A stretch of 64,000 nucleotides of DNA from Cytophagales bacterium (lineage in GTDB: Bacteria > Bacteroidota > Bacteroidia > Cytophagales > Bernardetiaceae): the NCBI GenBank assembly GCA_004293815.1, contig RDZD01000035.1, positions 1-64,000 of the forward strand. Reading direction: 5' to 3'. Both the position numbers and the translations under genes were made by a program. The stretch's first letter is position 1. Each line of letters opens with the position of its first letter. Of the stretch, positions 8,363 to 17,394 are shown in pieces. Under the pieces are notes generated by a model that had not been told where the DNA came from, searched no databases, and worked only from the letters and a program-made list of their open reading frames with translations.

Positions 8363-8983
8363 CTACCACCAATAGTCCGTGTCTTTTATGCCAAAAGTAA
8401 TAAGTCCAGCAATAGCAGCCAAGATTACTATGCCCAAAAAGCGGCTAGCGGTGCTGCGTCTCTGGGCTACGTCCAGCTCTTCAGGCGTAAGCGCACGCTG
8501 CTTTTCTTCTGCGACATCACTAGGGCTTTTGGGTTTGAGTAGCCGTTTAAACATCCTGATTACAAGATACGTGATGAGGAATATAATCATTAGAGGGAGC
8601 AAGGGCGACAAAAAGCTAACTCCATTGAGACCAGAACCAAGAGCGAACATGAGAAACACAATCCCAAAAAATAAAGTTAGCGCGATACCAAAACCAAAGA
8701 GAATTGAAACGTTCTTAGTTCTGGGATTCTTGTCTTTTATGACTTTTGATACTTTTTTATTATTGGATTTAAGCACTTTGGGGCTATCTTCCTTGATTTT
8801 TTCCCAACGTTTATGATGGGCTTTGTTGAAATGGGATTTTCGCTGCTTTTTAGAGGCTTTCTTGGTAGTTTTCTGCTCGGAAGGCTGGTTGTTAGGCACA
8901 TGCCCAGCGTGTATGGGGCTGTAAAAAAGACTAAACAAGAGCAGAAATACCCCTAGGGTTAGCAGATAAATGGAATGTTTCAT
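8363..8983 (-). CDS. Unknown protein with signal peptide, basic linker and three membrane segments
   Basis: I do not recognise this 206-residue protein. It begins with a signal peptide or signal anchor (about residues 5-25, then SPIHAG). A very lysine-rich stretch follows (about 35-90, with KKASKKQRKSH and KSNNKKVSKVIKDK). Two hydrophobic segments lie in the middle (FGFGIALTLFFGIVFLMFAL and LLPLMIIFLITYLVIRMF) and one near the end (FLGIVILAAIAGLITFG), before a terminal DYWW. The layout suggests a small inner-membrane protein with a positively charged soluble stretch. It is convergent with the moaD-like gene. Confidence 0.65.
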   Translation of the reverse strand: MKHSIYLLTLGVFLLLFSLFYSPIHAGHVPNNQPSEQKTTKKASKKQRKSHFNKAHHKRWEKIKEDSPKVLKSNNKKVSKVIKDKNPRTKNVSILFGFGIALTLFFGIVFLMFALGSGLNGVSFLSPLLPLMIIFLITYLVIRMFKRLLKPKSPSDVAEEKQRALTPEELDVAQRRSTASRFLGIVILAAIAGLITFGIKDTDYWW

Positions 8984-9058
8984 TTTTTTTGTTGTTACTT
9001 AAAGGCATAGTAAATATAGTAGTTTTCAACTAGCAACAAATATTCTTTATCAGAGCTG

Positions 9059-9087
9059 CAAACCTACTAAATGGCATTAAAAAGCAA
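9059..9087 (-). promoter_or_regulatory. Promoter of the three-segment membrane protein gene
   Basis: TAGGTTTG (9059-9066) on the minus strand has a TTG (9085-9087) 18 bases upstream, close to the Bacteroidota spacing. It gives a leader of about 70 bases before the start at 8983. Confidence 0.45.
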
Positions 9088-9270
9088 GCCAATTATCAAA
9101 AAAAGCTATCAGCTGCTGTTCAAAGCCGAACAATAGTTTGAACCTCGTCAATGCAAATCTAGTCAAAAATAATAATAAAAGAGAGAGCTCCTAGAATTTT
9201 TTGTGTAACGTAAAAAGGAAACAACAAGATGCTTTATTCTCTGATTGCAAGAGCCTGAAACAAAAGGATT

Positions 9271-9312
9271 AGCCCATGTTATTAGCCTTCCTTGTGCTAA
9301 ATAACATGGGCT
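9271..9312 (-). terminator. Terminator of the second barrel gene
   Basis: AGCCCATGTTATT (9271-9283) pairs perfectly with AATAACATGGGCT (9300-9312); an inner TAGC/GCTA pairing can shorten the loop. On the minus strand the stem is followed by a T-rich stretch (TCCTTTTGTTTC). It lies 47 bases past the stop of the barrel gene at 9359. Confidence 0.65.
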
Positions 9313-9358
9313 AGCTCTCACTAGGCGTATGAAAAAAGCAATCTTAAAGTACAAAAAA

Positions 9359-10030
9359 CTATTCAGCTGTTTTCAGGGGAAGAGTAAGTGCTATGCGCCC
9401 CGCAATAACGAGATTACGCGTATCTCTGTCTAATTGTCCTGCAACTGACTTTGGCGACTGTATAGGCACAAGTGTGTAACTGGCGCGTATATCACCCACA
9501 AGCCAAAATTTGTTATTCAGCCTGTAATGCATACCAGCACCTCCTAAAATACAGAAGTCCATACTATTATAGTCTTTTTTTATATCTACAGCCGTTTTGG
9601 TGTCTCGGCTTGTATCTTCAGTAATATCCCTAGCCAACAGGAGTTGCCCGATGCTGCCACCAAGCATGAATTTAGGTCGGAAACCTTCCTCACCAAAGAA
9701 AAAATTGCAATAGATGGGTATCTCTACATAATCAAGATTCTGCCTTCTGATGACATTACTGGTGAACCCAGTGTTACCATCAAACTTTCCACCTTTAGGC
9801 GCATAATTAAGCTCCGCGCCGAGACCAAAGCTACTTGTTGCACTATAATTAAGGAGTAAGCCACCGCCTATAGCCAAGCGAGAACCGTAAGAACTCCCTT
9901 CCTTTTGTATAGTGCTATATGAAGGTCCAACAGTGACTCCAAAAGATAATGTGTTTTTGCTTTGTGCGGAAGCCATAAAACTAGTGAAAAACAAAGCTAT
10001 AAATGCAATGCAAGAAAATGATTTTTTCAT
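9359..10030 (-). CDS. PorT-family outer-membrane beta-barrel protein
   Basis: This 223-residue protein starts MKKSFSC, has a signal peptide ending near FMASAQ and then the PorT-like barrel pattern: SFGVTVGPSYST, a GGGLLLNYSATSSFGLGAELNYAPKG-type strand pair (split here by turns), YVEIPIYCNFFFG and a final AGRIALTLPL. It is the same kind of barrel as the protein at 7291-7965 but clearly diverged. The start is the ATG at 10030, 26 bases after the promoter box at 10057-10064; a TTG at 10036 is possible. The gene ends in a good hairpin terminator. The function is unknown. Confidence 0.8.
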   Translation of the reverse strand: MKKSFSCIAFIALFFTSFMASAQSKNTLSFGVTVGPSYSTIQKEGSSYGSRLAIGGGLLLNYSATSSFGLGAELNYAPKGGKFDGNTGFTSNVIRRQNLDYVEIPIYCNFFFGEEGFRPKFMLGGSIGQLLLARDITEDTSRDTKTAVDIKKDYNSMDFCILGGAGMHYRLNNKFWLVGDIRASYTLVPIQSPKSVAGQLDRDTRNLVIAGRIALTLPLKTAE

Positions 10031-10056
10031 AATCAAAATAAATTAAAAGTTATGTA

Positions 10057-10064
10057 CAAAAATA
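10057..10064 (-). promoter_or_regulatory. -7 box of the second barrel gene
   Basis: TATTTTTG on the minus strand matches TAnnTTTG, 26 bases before the ATG at 10030. No well-spaced TTG is visible. Confidence 0.4.
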
Positions 10065-10073
10065 AACAAAAAA

Positions 10074-10544
10074 TTAATTGTGATAGCGGTCTAGTTCACG
10101 TTGCGCATCTTTTTCTTTTAAAGTTTCTCGTTTGTCATAAAGCCTTTTACCACGCGCTAGGGCAATATCCACCTTGGCCCAGCCTTTCTCGCTTATAAAA
10201 ACGCGAGTGGGGACAATAGTCATGCCACTCTCATCTAAAGCCTTGTTGAGTTTGTTCAACTCTCTTTTAGTGAGAAGAAGTTTGCGGTCTATTTTGGGAT
10301 TATGGTTGTGAATATTACCACGCTCATACTCAGAGATATGTAAATTACGTACAAAAAGCTCGTTGTTGAGAAACAAGCAAAAAGCATCTTGCATATTGAC
10401 TTTGCCTTGCCTGATAGACTTAATTTCGGTGCCTTTCAACACCACGCCCGCGCTATATTTGTCAATGAAATGAAATTCGTGGGCAGCCTTTCGGTTTTGA
10501 ATACTCACAAACTTTTGAATATCGGATTTTTTAGGGGTACTCAT
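10074..10544 (-). CDS. smpB: SsrA-binding protein SmpB
   Basis: This 156-residue RNA-binding protein delivers tmRNA to stalled ribosomes in trans-translation. Conserved segments are visible: NRKAAHEFHFIDKYSAGVVL, GTEIKSIRQGKVNM, and the late KGWAKVDIALARGKRLYDKR before a basic tail. The length is normal. tmRNA itself is not nearby. Start at the ATG at 10544; no competing start is needed. Confidence 0.97.
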   Translation of the reverse strand: MSTPKKSDIQKFVSIQNRKAAHEFHFIDKYSAGVVLKGTEIKSIRQGKVNMQDAFCLFLNNELFVRNLHISEYERGNIHNHNPKIDRKLLLTKRELNKLNKALDESGMTIVPTRVFISEKGWAKVDIALARGKRLYDKRETLKEKDAQRELDRYHN

Positions 10545-10691
10545 AACTCTGGGGCATTATGTTTGGGAATGCACTCGTGCCCACTCATACGATTTTTAGA
10601 GGGCTAATGTTACAACACCAGCTTTAGAACGCAGCATTTGTTCAGAGAGCGTCTATTGTAAATGCGTAATAAAGGTTTGATTTTCAGGTTG

Positions 10692-11909
10692 TTATTTACT
10701 AATCCACTGCTCAGGGTCTAGCTTAGTTTGATGTCGCCAAATCTGGAATTCTATTTCTGGTAGATTGTTGGCATTCATACCTGCTGTCGCAATGTTTTCC
10801 TTCTGCTTCACCTTTTGCCCTATTTGTACTCGCACATTTTTTAAACGTCCATAAACTGTAAAATAGTCTCCGTGCTGAATGATAATCATGAAACCGCGCC
10901 CTGGAATATCACTGATATCCACTACTTTGCCCGCAAAAACAGAGCGTACTGGTTGGTTGGCCGTGGTGCGTATATCCACGCCAAGTTTTTCTATTTTTAG
11001 CTTAGAGTCTTTGTCGTTACCGTAAGTTTGAAGGCCAAATCGTCCTGAAATAAAGCCCTCAACCACTGGCCAAGGAATTCGTTTTTTAGATATCACAAAA
11101 TTAGCTGAAATCTTACGCTCATCGGGTGTAAGCGAGGCCGAAAAGGCAGCCGCTTTGATGCTTTCCGCTATGAGTTTTTCCATTTCATTGAGAGACTCTT
11201 GCTCAGAGTTGAGTTGCTGCAATACCTCTGACTCTTTGGTTTTTAGCTCTGTGATAACCGTTTTTTGTGAGCTTTGCAAAGAAGAGAGCTCTTGTGTACG
11301 GCTGCGCTCCATACCCAGCAAGTCTTGCTTTTGTAGTTTTTGTTCTGCCAGCTGAGCTTTGCGCTTATTCAGAATGTCCTTTACTCGATTAATCTGTGAA
11401 AATTGTTCTTTGCGTGTGGCATCATAAATTCTGAAGTAATGAAGGCGTGCCAGAAACTGGTTTAAGCTGTTGGCCGCAAATACAAAAACAAGTCTATCTA
11501 AAGTTCCCACTGACTTATAGGACGCATAGATCATGTTTTTGTATTCATTTTTGATATTTTTATAATCTTGCTCTAGTGCTTCCACAATGTAGGAGTTTTC
11601 TTGTACATTGCGTTCAATGAGCTTGATTTCACGCTGAATAACACTGATAAGAGCATTTTTTTGATTGATTTGGCCGTTGATTTCAGCTAACTTGTCAAGC
11701 TCTTGTGTGCGTGTTTCGCGGGTTTGTCGTAGGGTGCTGTTGGTTTTTTTGATTCGGCTCATAATCGCTGCACGCTCTTTTTCAAGAGCTTTTTTGCTAT
11801 CGCTATATTGAGCGCAAAGCGGAGAATAAAACCCAAGCACACAAATAACTAGGCCAATAAGACTAGTTGCTATGCGTGTTTGTAAGGAGCCAATAAACCC
11901 TAATATCAT
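10692..11909 (-). CDS. envC: EnvC-like murein hydrolase activator (degenerate M23)
   Basis: This 405-residue protein has an N-terminal signal or anchor segment, a long coiled coil (about residues 35-260, rich in E, K, Q and L) and a C-terminal LytM/M23 domain (about 285-400). In active M23 peptidases the zinc is held by HxxxD and HxH. Here the first histidine is missing around KLGVDI and the HxH position reads YGRL, so the domain should not cut peptidoglycan itself. This is the state of EnvC, which activates cell-division amidases. The start is the ATG at 11909. DinB-like gene 11916-12422 ends just upstream, so the two are probably one operon. Confidence 0.85.
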   Translation of the reverse strand: MILGFIGSLQTRIATSLIGLVICVLGFYSPLCAQYSDSKKALEKERAAIMSRIKKTNSTLRQTRETRTQELDKLAEINGQINQKNALISVIQREIKLIERNVQENSYIVEALEQDYKNIKNEYKNMIYASYKSVGTLDRLVFVFAANSLNQFLARLHYFRIYDATRKEQFSQINRVKDILNKRKAQLAEQKLQKQDLLGMERSRTQELSSLQSSQKTVITELKTKESEVLQQLNSEQESLNEMEKLIAESIKAAAFSASLTPDERKISANFVISKKRIPWPVVEGFISGRFGLQTYGNDKDSKLKIEKLGVDIRTTANQPVRSVFAGKVVDISDIPGRGFMIIIQHGDYFTVYGRLKNVRVQIGQKVKQKENIATAGMNANNLPEIEFQIWRHQTKLDPEQWISK

Positions 11910-11915
11910 CAAATA

Positions 11916-12422
11916 CTACTTAATATGGTGGTGCTTCACTGTAGCAGGCGCAACTCCTAGGTTTTCAATAATGCTCACTGAATGGAAAGCCTCCTTTATG
12001 CCTATTTTGATGATAGCTAAGTGGTGTATAGCGTGTTCTATGTTATATGCAAGTTCGCGACCCCAATTAGAGTTAATTTCTGTGGGTACTTCGTCGGCAT
12101 CAGGAGTGAAATAGACCACCAAGCTCAGTGGGTTATTGATTTGGTAAGTGTCTAGTAGAGCGCGATAAGTGTTTAACTTGCTTTTTACAAATGGAATTTC
12201 AGTTTCTAGTCTCAAGTCGCGTTGGCGGCGGTCGTAACAAACACAATTTGTGCCCTGCTGAGAAAATAAGCATTCGTAAAACTCTACAATATGGCGAACG
12301 TGCTGGCCTATTGAGCTTCCTGAAAGAATAGGAAGCGATTGAGAGTATTGGGCACTGCTGAGGCGAGAAATTTGCTCTGTAATTTGGTCAAAAATAGACG
12401 CGGTTGCCGAAATAATGCTCAT
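11916..12422 (-). CDS. DinB-like metal-binding protein
   Basis: This 168-residue protein resembles the DinB/YfiT four-helix-bundle family, whose members bind a divalent metal with three histidines. Candidate ligands are His in SSIGQHVRHIVEF (first third) and the two histidines in NIEHAIHHLAI (last quarter). DinB-like proteins include thiol-dependent transferases; no substrate is evident here. I take the ATG at 12422, since the longer frame starts with TTG. Its stop is 6 bases before the EnvC-like ATG, implying co-transcription. Confidence 0.7.
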   Translation of the reverse strand: MSIISATASIFDQITEQISRLSSAQYSQSLPILSGSSIGQHVRHIVEFYECLFSQQGTNCVCYDRRQRDLRLETEIPFVKSKLNTYRALLDTYQINNPLSLVVYFTPDADEVPTEINSNWGRELAYNIEHAIHHLAIIKIGIKEAFHSVSIIENLGVAPATVKHHHIK

Positions 12423-12505
12423 TTTTTGGGGTAGTGTTTTATGGAACAAAGAAAGAGATGAAAAAATAACAACAAGCTAAAATTTCAACATGCTCTTTCA
12501 GGCTA

Positions 12506-12513
12506 CAAAGTTA
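12506..12513 (-). promoter_or_regulatory. -7 box upstream of the DinB/EnvC pair
   Basis: TAACTTTG on the minus strand matches TAnnTTTG, 83 bases before the ATG at 12422. The nearest upstream TTG is at a poor spacing. Confidence 0.35.
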
Positions 12514-12620
12514 TAGCAAAAGCATAACAAAACGTAATTTTAACAAAACATTTTTGGAAAAGCCTTAACTTTACTACGTATGCCGCTAAGTTTACTGTTG
12601 CTTTTCAAAGATTTCTAGCT

Positions 12621-13742
12621 TTAAAATGGATCAGAATAATCAGGATTTGTCAAAAACTTTTCGTCTGTTAGCATTTTAAGAAAAGTCAGAATATCTGCTT
12701 TTTCTTCTTTTGTTAGACCCAATTTAATGGGGTCACCGGGGTTGAAGCGAGGCTCATTAGAAGCAGCCACAATGAGCTGGTCTAGGGTAGCACTTCGTTT
12801 CACATGCTTGTCGTAATGCTCAAGCACCTCCTCGATGGTTTTGAAACGACCGTCGTGCATGTAGGGAGCCGTTTTCATGATGTTACGCAGGGTAGGTGCT
12901 TTGAACTTACCTTTATCTTTTGGATTACCTGTAACGGCCATAAGACCTTCCTTCAAATTGTCGTCTGTATCCAAGCCGTTGTTATGAAAGCCACTGAATC
13001 CCAGATTATTGCCTGCCAAGCGTACTGGAAGGTGACAGTCGCCACAGTTTGCGCCCCTAATACCCGCTATGGGGTCGGGGTGATTAAAAAACAGGCGCAT
13101 ACCCCGCATTTCAGCATCTGTAGGGTTGTATTCCCCTCTCAAAAATTTGTCATAAGGCGAGTCTTGGCTAATAAGCGTGCGTTGAAATTGTGCCAGAGCC
13201 TTGGTGATCAGGTCAGAAGAGATTTTATCTGTGCCGAAAGCGCGAGCAAATAGTACTGGGTAGCGTGAATCAGATTGCAATTTACTGACTGCTTTGGCTA
13301 TGGCTTGGTTCATTTCATTAGGGTGTTCCATAGGCATAATGGCCTGTTTTTCTAGTTGTTCGGCCTTTCCTGTCCATGTTAAACGAACCTCCCAAAGTAG
13401 ATTGGCAATGCTCATAGCACCTACATCTGTTTGACGGCCTTCGAAACCTTGACTAAAAGCGCGCCCATCAGTAAAGGCTTTGCTTTGTTGATGACACGAG
13501 CCGCAAGAAATGCTGTTATCTACTGAAAGTTTTTTTTCATAAAAGAGCATCCTTCCTAAAGCAACGCCCCCTTCGGTCAATGGATTATCCACTGGCATCA
13601 AATAATCGCCAAAATAATAAGGAATCCGCATTTTATAGGGCTCATTGCTCAAAGGGATTTCCTTTTCGCCTTTACAAGCTATTACAAAAAGAGATACCGC
13701 AAAACCAAAACTTATGATTTGAAAGCAACGTTTCAGCCACAT
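12621..13742 (-). CDS. Dihaem cytochrome-c peroxidase family protein (lipoprotein)
   Basis: This 373-residue protein has a lipoprotein signal (LFVIAC, Cys about residue 23) and two c-type haem sites, SCGSCH and NCGDCH, the pattern of the CcpA/MauG family. A late YMHDGRFKTIEEVLEHY segment supplies the methionine axial ligand and the usual C-terminal helix. Such enzymes reduce hydrogen peroxide in the periplasm with electrons from small cytochromes, or, as MauG, oxidise proteins. Nothing beside it suggests a MauG role, so peroxidase is the simpler reading. It has its own promoter and is divergent from the dehydrogenase gene. Confidence 0.88.
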   Translation of the reverse strand: MWLKRCFQIISFGFAVSLFVIACKGEKEIPLSNEPYKMRIPYYFGDYLMPVDNPLTEGGVALGRMLFYEKKLSVDNSISCGSCHQQSKAFTDGRAFSQGFEGRQTDVGAMSIANLLWEVRLTWTGKAEQLEKQAIMPMEHPNEMNQAIAKAVSKLQSDSRYPVLFARAFGTDKISSDLITKALAQFQRTLISQDSPYDKFLRGEYNPTDAEMRGMRLFFNHPDPIAGIRGANCGDCHLPVRLAGNNLGFSGFHNNGLDTDDNLKEGLMAVTGNPKDKGKFKAPTLRNIMKTAPYMHDGRFKTIEEVLEHYDKHVKRSATLDQLIVAASNEPRFNPGDPIKLGLTKEEKADILTFLKMLTDEKFLTNPDYSDPF

Positions 13743-13775
13743 ATTGTTCTTTTGATTAAAATTCTATGTAATATG

Positions 13776-13783
13776 CAAAGATA
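13776..13783 (-). promoter_or_regulatory. -7 box of the cytochrome peroxidase gene
   Basis: TATCTTTG on the minus strand matches TAnnTTTG, 33 bases before the ATG at 13742. Confidence 0.5.
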
Positions 13784-13799
13784 AAGCAATAATTACTTA

Positions 13800-13828
13800 T
13801 TGTATTTCTATTCACTCCTTTATATTTG
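13800..13828 (+). promoter_or_regulatory. Promoter of the hydroxyacid dehydrogenase gene
   Basis: TTG (13800-13802) and TATATTTG (13821-13828) are 18 bases apart, close to the Bacteroidota consensus. The leader to the ATG at 13870 would be about 38 bases. It sits back to back with the minus-strand box at 13776-13783. Confidence 0.55.
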
Positions 13829-13869
13829 ATAAATTTTTAATATTTTTAGCCAGTGTGCCCTCATAGCCA

Positions 13870-14853
13870 ATGGCTTATCCATATCACATGAATATAAACA
13901 AACCGTTCAAAATTCTAGTGGCTGATACATTTCCCGCTCAAGCCATTAAGCAGTTGGAACAAGCAGATTTTGCTGTGAGCAATAAGCCTCATATACAGCC
14001 CCAAGAACTTCTGGAAGAGGCACATCAATATGAAATCCTCATTATTAGAAGTAAATGCAGACTCAAAACCGAATTTTTTAAGAATCCACAAAAGCTAATG
14101 CTCATTGGGCGGGCTGGTGCAGGCTTAGATTTGATCGATTTAGAAGCTGCACATGAAGCTGGAATACATATAGTAAACGCACCAGAAGGCAATAAAGATG
14201 CCGTAGCAGAGCATAGTTTAGGCTTGATGCTAAGCTTATTACACAAAATTTGGGCTTCAGCCCAAGATATTAGGCGTGGGGTGTGGGATAGGAACAAGCA
14301 TACAGGTTTTGAAATAAAAGGTAAAACCATAGGCTTGATTGGCATGGGCAATATGGGAAGAGCCACCGCTCAGCTTTTACAAAACTTTGGGTGTAAAATT
14401 TTGGCTTATGATCGTGTTCAGATGCTGCAAGGCTTGCCAAGCTATATTACCTCTGTGAGTTTAGCACAACTTAAACAAGAGGCTGATATTGTGTCATTTC
14501 ATATACCGCTAGACGAACAAAACTACCAGTTGGTGAATGAAACTTACCTCAACGCGTTTAAAAAAAGCATTTATCTTATCAATACATCTCGTGGTGAAAT
14601 CATAGACCATAGCTGTTTGTTGCCTTTGTTAAACGCCCAAAAGCTCCTTGGGATTGGCCTAGATGTGTTTGAGAATGAGAAAATTGAAACACATACGCCA
14701 CATCAAAAATTACTCTATGATCAACTTCGTCAGGATGACCGCGTCATTATGACTCCACATATTGCAGGCATCACGCATGACTCTTTCGAAAAGATAGGCT
14801 CAGTACTGGTTCAGAAAATTCTGAGTTGGCGTAGCTCGTTAATTCAGAATTAA
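13870..14853 (+). CDS. D-2-hydroxyacid dehydrogenase (phosphoglycerate dehydrogenase-like)
   Basis: This 327-residue NAD-dependent enzyme has the D-isomer-specific dehydrogenase fold. The cofactor site reads GLIGMGNMGRATAQLL with an acidic residue after it (LAYDR). The catalytic Arg is in INTSRGEI, the Glu in LDVFENE and the His in TPHIAG. Similar length proteins include SerA without its ACT domain, which oxidises 3-phosphoglycerate in serine synthesis. No other serine gene is beside it, so the substrate is inferred only. Two in-frame ATGs exist, at 13870 and 13888; the second gives a protein starting MNINKPFKI. Confidence 0.85.
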   Translation: MAYPYHMNINKPFKILVADTFPAQAIKQLEQADFAVSNKPHIQPQELLEEAHQYEILIIRSKCRLKTEFFKNPQKLMLIGRAGAGLDLIDLEAAHEAGIHIVNAPEGNKDAVAEHSLGLMLSLLHKIWASAQDIRRGVWDRNKHTGFEIKGKTIGLIGMGNMGRATAQLLQNFGCKILAYDRVQMLQGLPSYITSVSLAQLKQEADIVSFHIPLDEQNYQLVNETYLNAFKKSIYLINTSRGEIIDHSCLLPLLNAQKLLGIGLDVFENEKIETHTPHQKLLYDQLRQDDRVIMTPHIAGITHDSFEKIGSVLVQKILSWRSSLIQN

Positions 14854-15187
14854 AAATATGGGTTTGAGACTCTTAAAAATCTAACAAAAGAGTAGCGATG
14901 CTTCAAGTTGATAGCTGTATGACTGGCAATGTGTGTTTATGTCATGCATAGCACCAAGGATAAGCTCGATACAAATGATCTTTCAGACCTCAAACCGAAA
15001 AGCATTTTACTAGCTGAGGAACTTTTGTAGAATCAAAAACTTTATTTGAACCAACGAAAGTTTTTTTCATCTAGGGCTTTTTATTCATAAATTTTCCGCA
15101 ACTTTGCAAATGATTTTTGAGGCTCAAGGCTCAAACGCCTTAAAAAGATTGCACACCAGAACACTATCCAATTATTGACTAAATTTC
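14854..15187. other. Intergenic region (334 bases)
   Basis: No gene is visible. The only promoter-like site is CAACTTTG (15099-15106), one mismatch from TAnnTTTG, about 80 bases before the next ATG. A weak ACTCTT/AAGAGT inverted repeat lies just after the dehydrogenase stop. Confidence 0.5.
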
Positions 15188-17296
15188 ATGGCTGCTGAGC
15201 ATTCAGAATCGGTACGTTTTTTTACAGAATATTCTTTGTGGTGGATTCTGCCCGCCGTCTTAGTCGCTTTAGCCTATGCTTGGGGTCTGTACAGCCGTCA
15301 GGCTCCTTGGACAGCTACCCTTAACCGTCTGTTGGCTGGAAGTCGATTTGTGTTGGTGTTTTTAGTGTTGCTGTTGTTATTGGGCTGGTTCGTTAAGCAA
15401 ATTAATAATCGCACTGAAAAACCAATATGGGCTATTGCACTAGACAATTCAGAATCTTTGCGTTTAGTCATGGATTCTGCTCAGATAAAAAAAGCATTAG
15501 AAGTTTGTGCCAAGGCTACTCAGAATCTGGAAAAAGCAGGTTTTGATGTGCATCTTCACACACTCAACAGCTCTACTGAGCTTCCTTCCGCGCAACTCAC
15601 AGGCATACCCTTTACGCACGATGGGAGTAACCTAAGCGAGTTGATGCGCAAAGTGCGTAGTCGCTATGAAAACGAGAACCTTGTGGGGACACTGCTTATC
15701 TCGGACGGCATTTTTAATCAAGGAAGCGACCCTGCCTACCAAACATATCCTTTTGAAGTAAGTGCGCTTGGGCTGGGTGATACAGTTCCTCAGCGTGATG
15801 TAAGCCTCAAAGCTGTTTTTCATAACAAAATCTCTTACCTAGGCAATAAATTTCCTCTATCTCTAGAAATAGCTCAAAATGGCTTTTCGGGACAACAAAC
15901 CACAGTTAGCGTGAGCCGAAACGGTAACACGATAGCCTCTCAAAACCTGCGCTTTGCGCCTAATAACACCATAACCAAATTAGATTTTCTGATTGATGCC
16001 ACTGAAAAGGGCACACAACATTATGTGGTGAAAGTTCAGCCTCTAGCAGGAGAATTTACTACGCAGAACAATAGCAAACACGTTTATATTGATGTCATTG
16101 ACAGCAGAGAGCGTGTGTTATTAGTGGCTTCTTCCCCGCACCCCGACATCAAAGCTCTGCGTTCGGCTGTGGTTAAAAACAGCAACTATGAGTTTACGCT
16201 GCACATTCCAGGCATACACCAAACTAAGTTTGAGAGCCAATACGACTTAATTATTTTTCATCAAGTGCCAGATAAAAAGAATCTGACTACTGCCCTTATG
16301 AATGAACTTTTGTCCAAAACCAAGGCAACTCTATTTGTTACAGGGCTTTTGACTAACTACCCCGAGCTAAACAGACTCAACACGGGTGTAAAAATTCAAA
16401 CATTTGGTAATCAAACGGATAAAGTAGTTCCTGCTTTCAACCCTGCTTTTAATAGATTTGTTTTTGAAGATGATAAAAAGGAGGCTTTAGCCAACTTTCC
16501 ACCTCTCACAGTGCCCTTTGGTGATTTTCAGGTACAAGGCAAAACAGATGTTTTGCTCTACCAGCGTGTGGGGCGAGTTCAAACCAACAAACCACTGCTC
16601 ACGCTTAATGAAACAGAAAACAGGAAAACCGCTTTGCTTTTGGGCGAAGGGGCGTGGAGTTGGCGTGTACAAAACTATGAAGATCAAGAAAACTTTGCTG
16701 CTTTTGATGACTTGATTACCAAAACAGTGCAGTATCTTTCGACCAAAGAAGATAAAAGGAAGTTTAGAGTAACTCCTTCAGAAACTGAATATTACGACAC
16801 AGAACCAGTGGTATTAGAAGTGGAGGTTTACAACGATATTTATGAGCCTATTTATGGACAAAAAATAAATTTGCAGATAACAGATGAAAATAAAAACACA
16901 AGAAACCTCAGCTTTGTAAATGGAACAGCTGGTTATAAGCAATATATACAAGCCTTACCACAAGGTATTTACAAGTTTAAGGCCACCACAACGCTTAACG
17001 CTAAGGAAGAAACCTCCACAGGTCAGTTCATTGTAAAAGCCTTAGACATAGAGGCTATTAACACCACCGCTGATTTTGCATCTTTGCGAAACCTAGCCAG
17101 CAAAAACAATGGGCAGTTTTATACAGAATCCAGCCTAGAAGCACTCCTTAAAAATTTGAGTGAACGAAAAGCCATTAGCCGAATACACAGCAGTGAAACT
17201 TTCGAGGAGGTTATTGATTTGTGGTGGTTGCTTGTCCTGCTCTTGCTTTTGGCCTTTTTGGAATGGGGGGTGCGCAAATACAAAGGTGCGTATTAA
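15188..17296 (+). CDS. BatA-like membrane protein with von Willebrand A-like fold
   Basis: This 702-residue protein has two N-terminal membrane segments (about residues 16-36 and 50-68) and one near the C-terminus (about 675-695, LWWLLVLLLLLAFLEWG). Between them lies a large extracytoplasmic part. Its first part resembles the vWA-type fold: AIALDNSESLRLVMDS is at the place of the metal-site strand and TLLISDGIFNQGS at a later strand, but the classic DxSxS reads DNSES. This layout is like the BatA/aerotolerance-type proteins and the glutamine amidotransferase-like membrane proteins of Bacteroidota. No BatB-E or MoxR gene is beside it. The function is unknown. Confidence 0.7.
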   Translation: MAAEHSESVRFFTEYSLWWILPAVLVALAYAWGLYSRQAPWTATLNRLLAGSRFVLVFLVLLLLLGWFVKQINNRTEKPIWAIALDNSESLRLVMDSAQIKKALEVCAKATQNLEKAGFDVHLHTLNSSTELPSAQLTGIPFTHDGSNLSELMRKVRSRYENENLVGTLLISDGIFNQGSDPAYQTYPFEVSALGLGDTVPQRDVSLKAVFHNKISYLGNKFPLSLEIAQNGFSGQQTTVSVSRNGNTIASQNLRFAPNNTITKLDFLIDATEKGTQHYVVKVQPLAGEFTTQNNSKHVYIDVIDSRERVLLVASSPHPDIKALRSAVVKNSNYEFTLHIPGIHQTKFESQYDLIIFHQVPDKKNLTTALMNELLSKTKATLFVTGLLTNYPELNRLNTGVKIQTFGNQTDKVVPAFNPAFNRFVFEDDKKEALANFPPLTVPFGDFQVQGKTDVLLYQRVGRVQTNKPLLTLNETENRKTALLLGEGAWSWRVQNYEDQENFAAFDDLITKTVQYLSTKEDKRKFRVTPSETEYYDTEPVVLEVEVYNDIYEPIYGQKINLQITDENKNTRNLSFVNGTAGYKQYIQALPQGIYKFKATTTLNAKEETSTGQFIVKALDIEAINTTADFASLRNLASKNNGQFYTESSLEALLKNLSERKAISRIHSSETFEEVIDLWWLLVLLLLLAFLEWGVRKYKGAY

Positions 17297-17334
17297 TCTT
17301 GTCCAATAGTTAAAGTATAGTTTTATGTGAGCAA

Positions 17335-17364
17335 TTGTGTTTTGTACTTATTCTATTACTTTTG
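17335..17364 (+). promoter_or_regulatory. Promoter of the VOC/ABC pair
   Basis: TTG (17335-17337) and TACTTTTG (17357-17364) are separated by 19 bases, the textbook Bacteroidota spacing. The leader to the ATG at 17395 is about 28 bases. Confidence 0.65.
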
Positions 17365-17394
17365 TTGCGATAAATTAATATTAACATAATAAAA

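Larger units (their letters stand above)
8984..9358. other. Intergenic region (375 bases)
   Basis: It holds the minus-strand promoter at 9059-9087, a second minus-strand match (TAGATTTG, 9154-9161) without a placed TTG, and the hairpin at 9271-9312. I see no gene in it. Confidence 0.6.

Noticed and set aside
15188-17296. Complete Bat operon
   Set aside because: Only the BatA-like protein is present; no MoxR or other Bat genes are adjacent.
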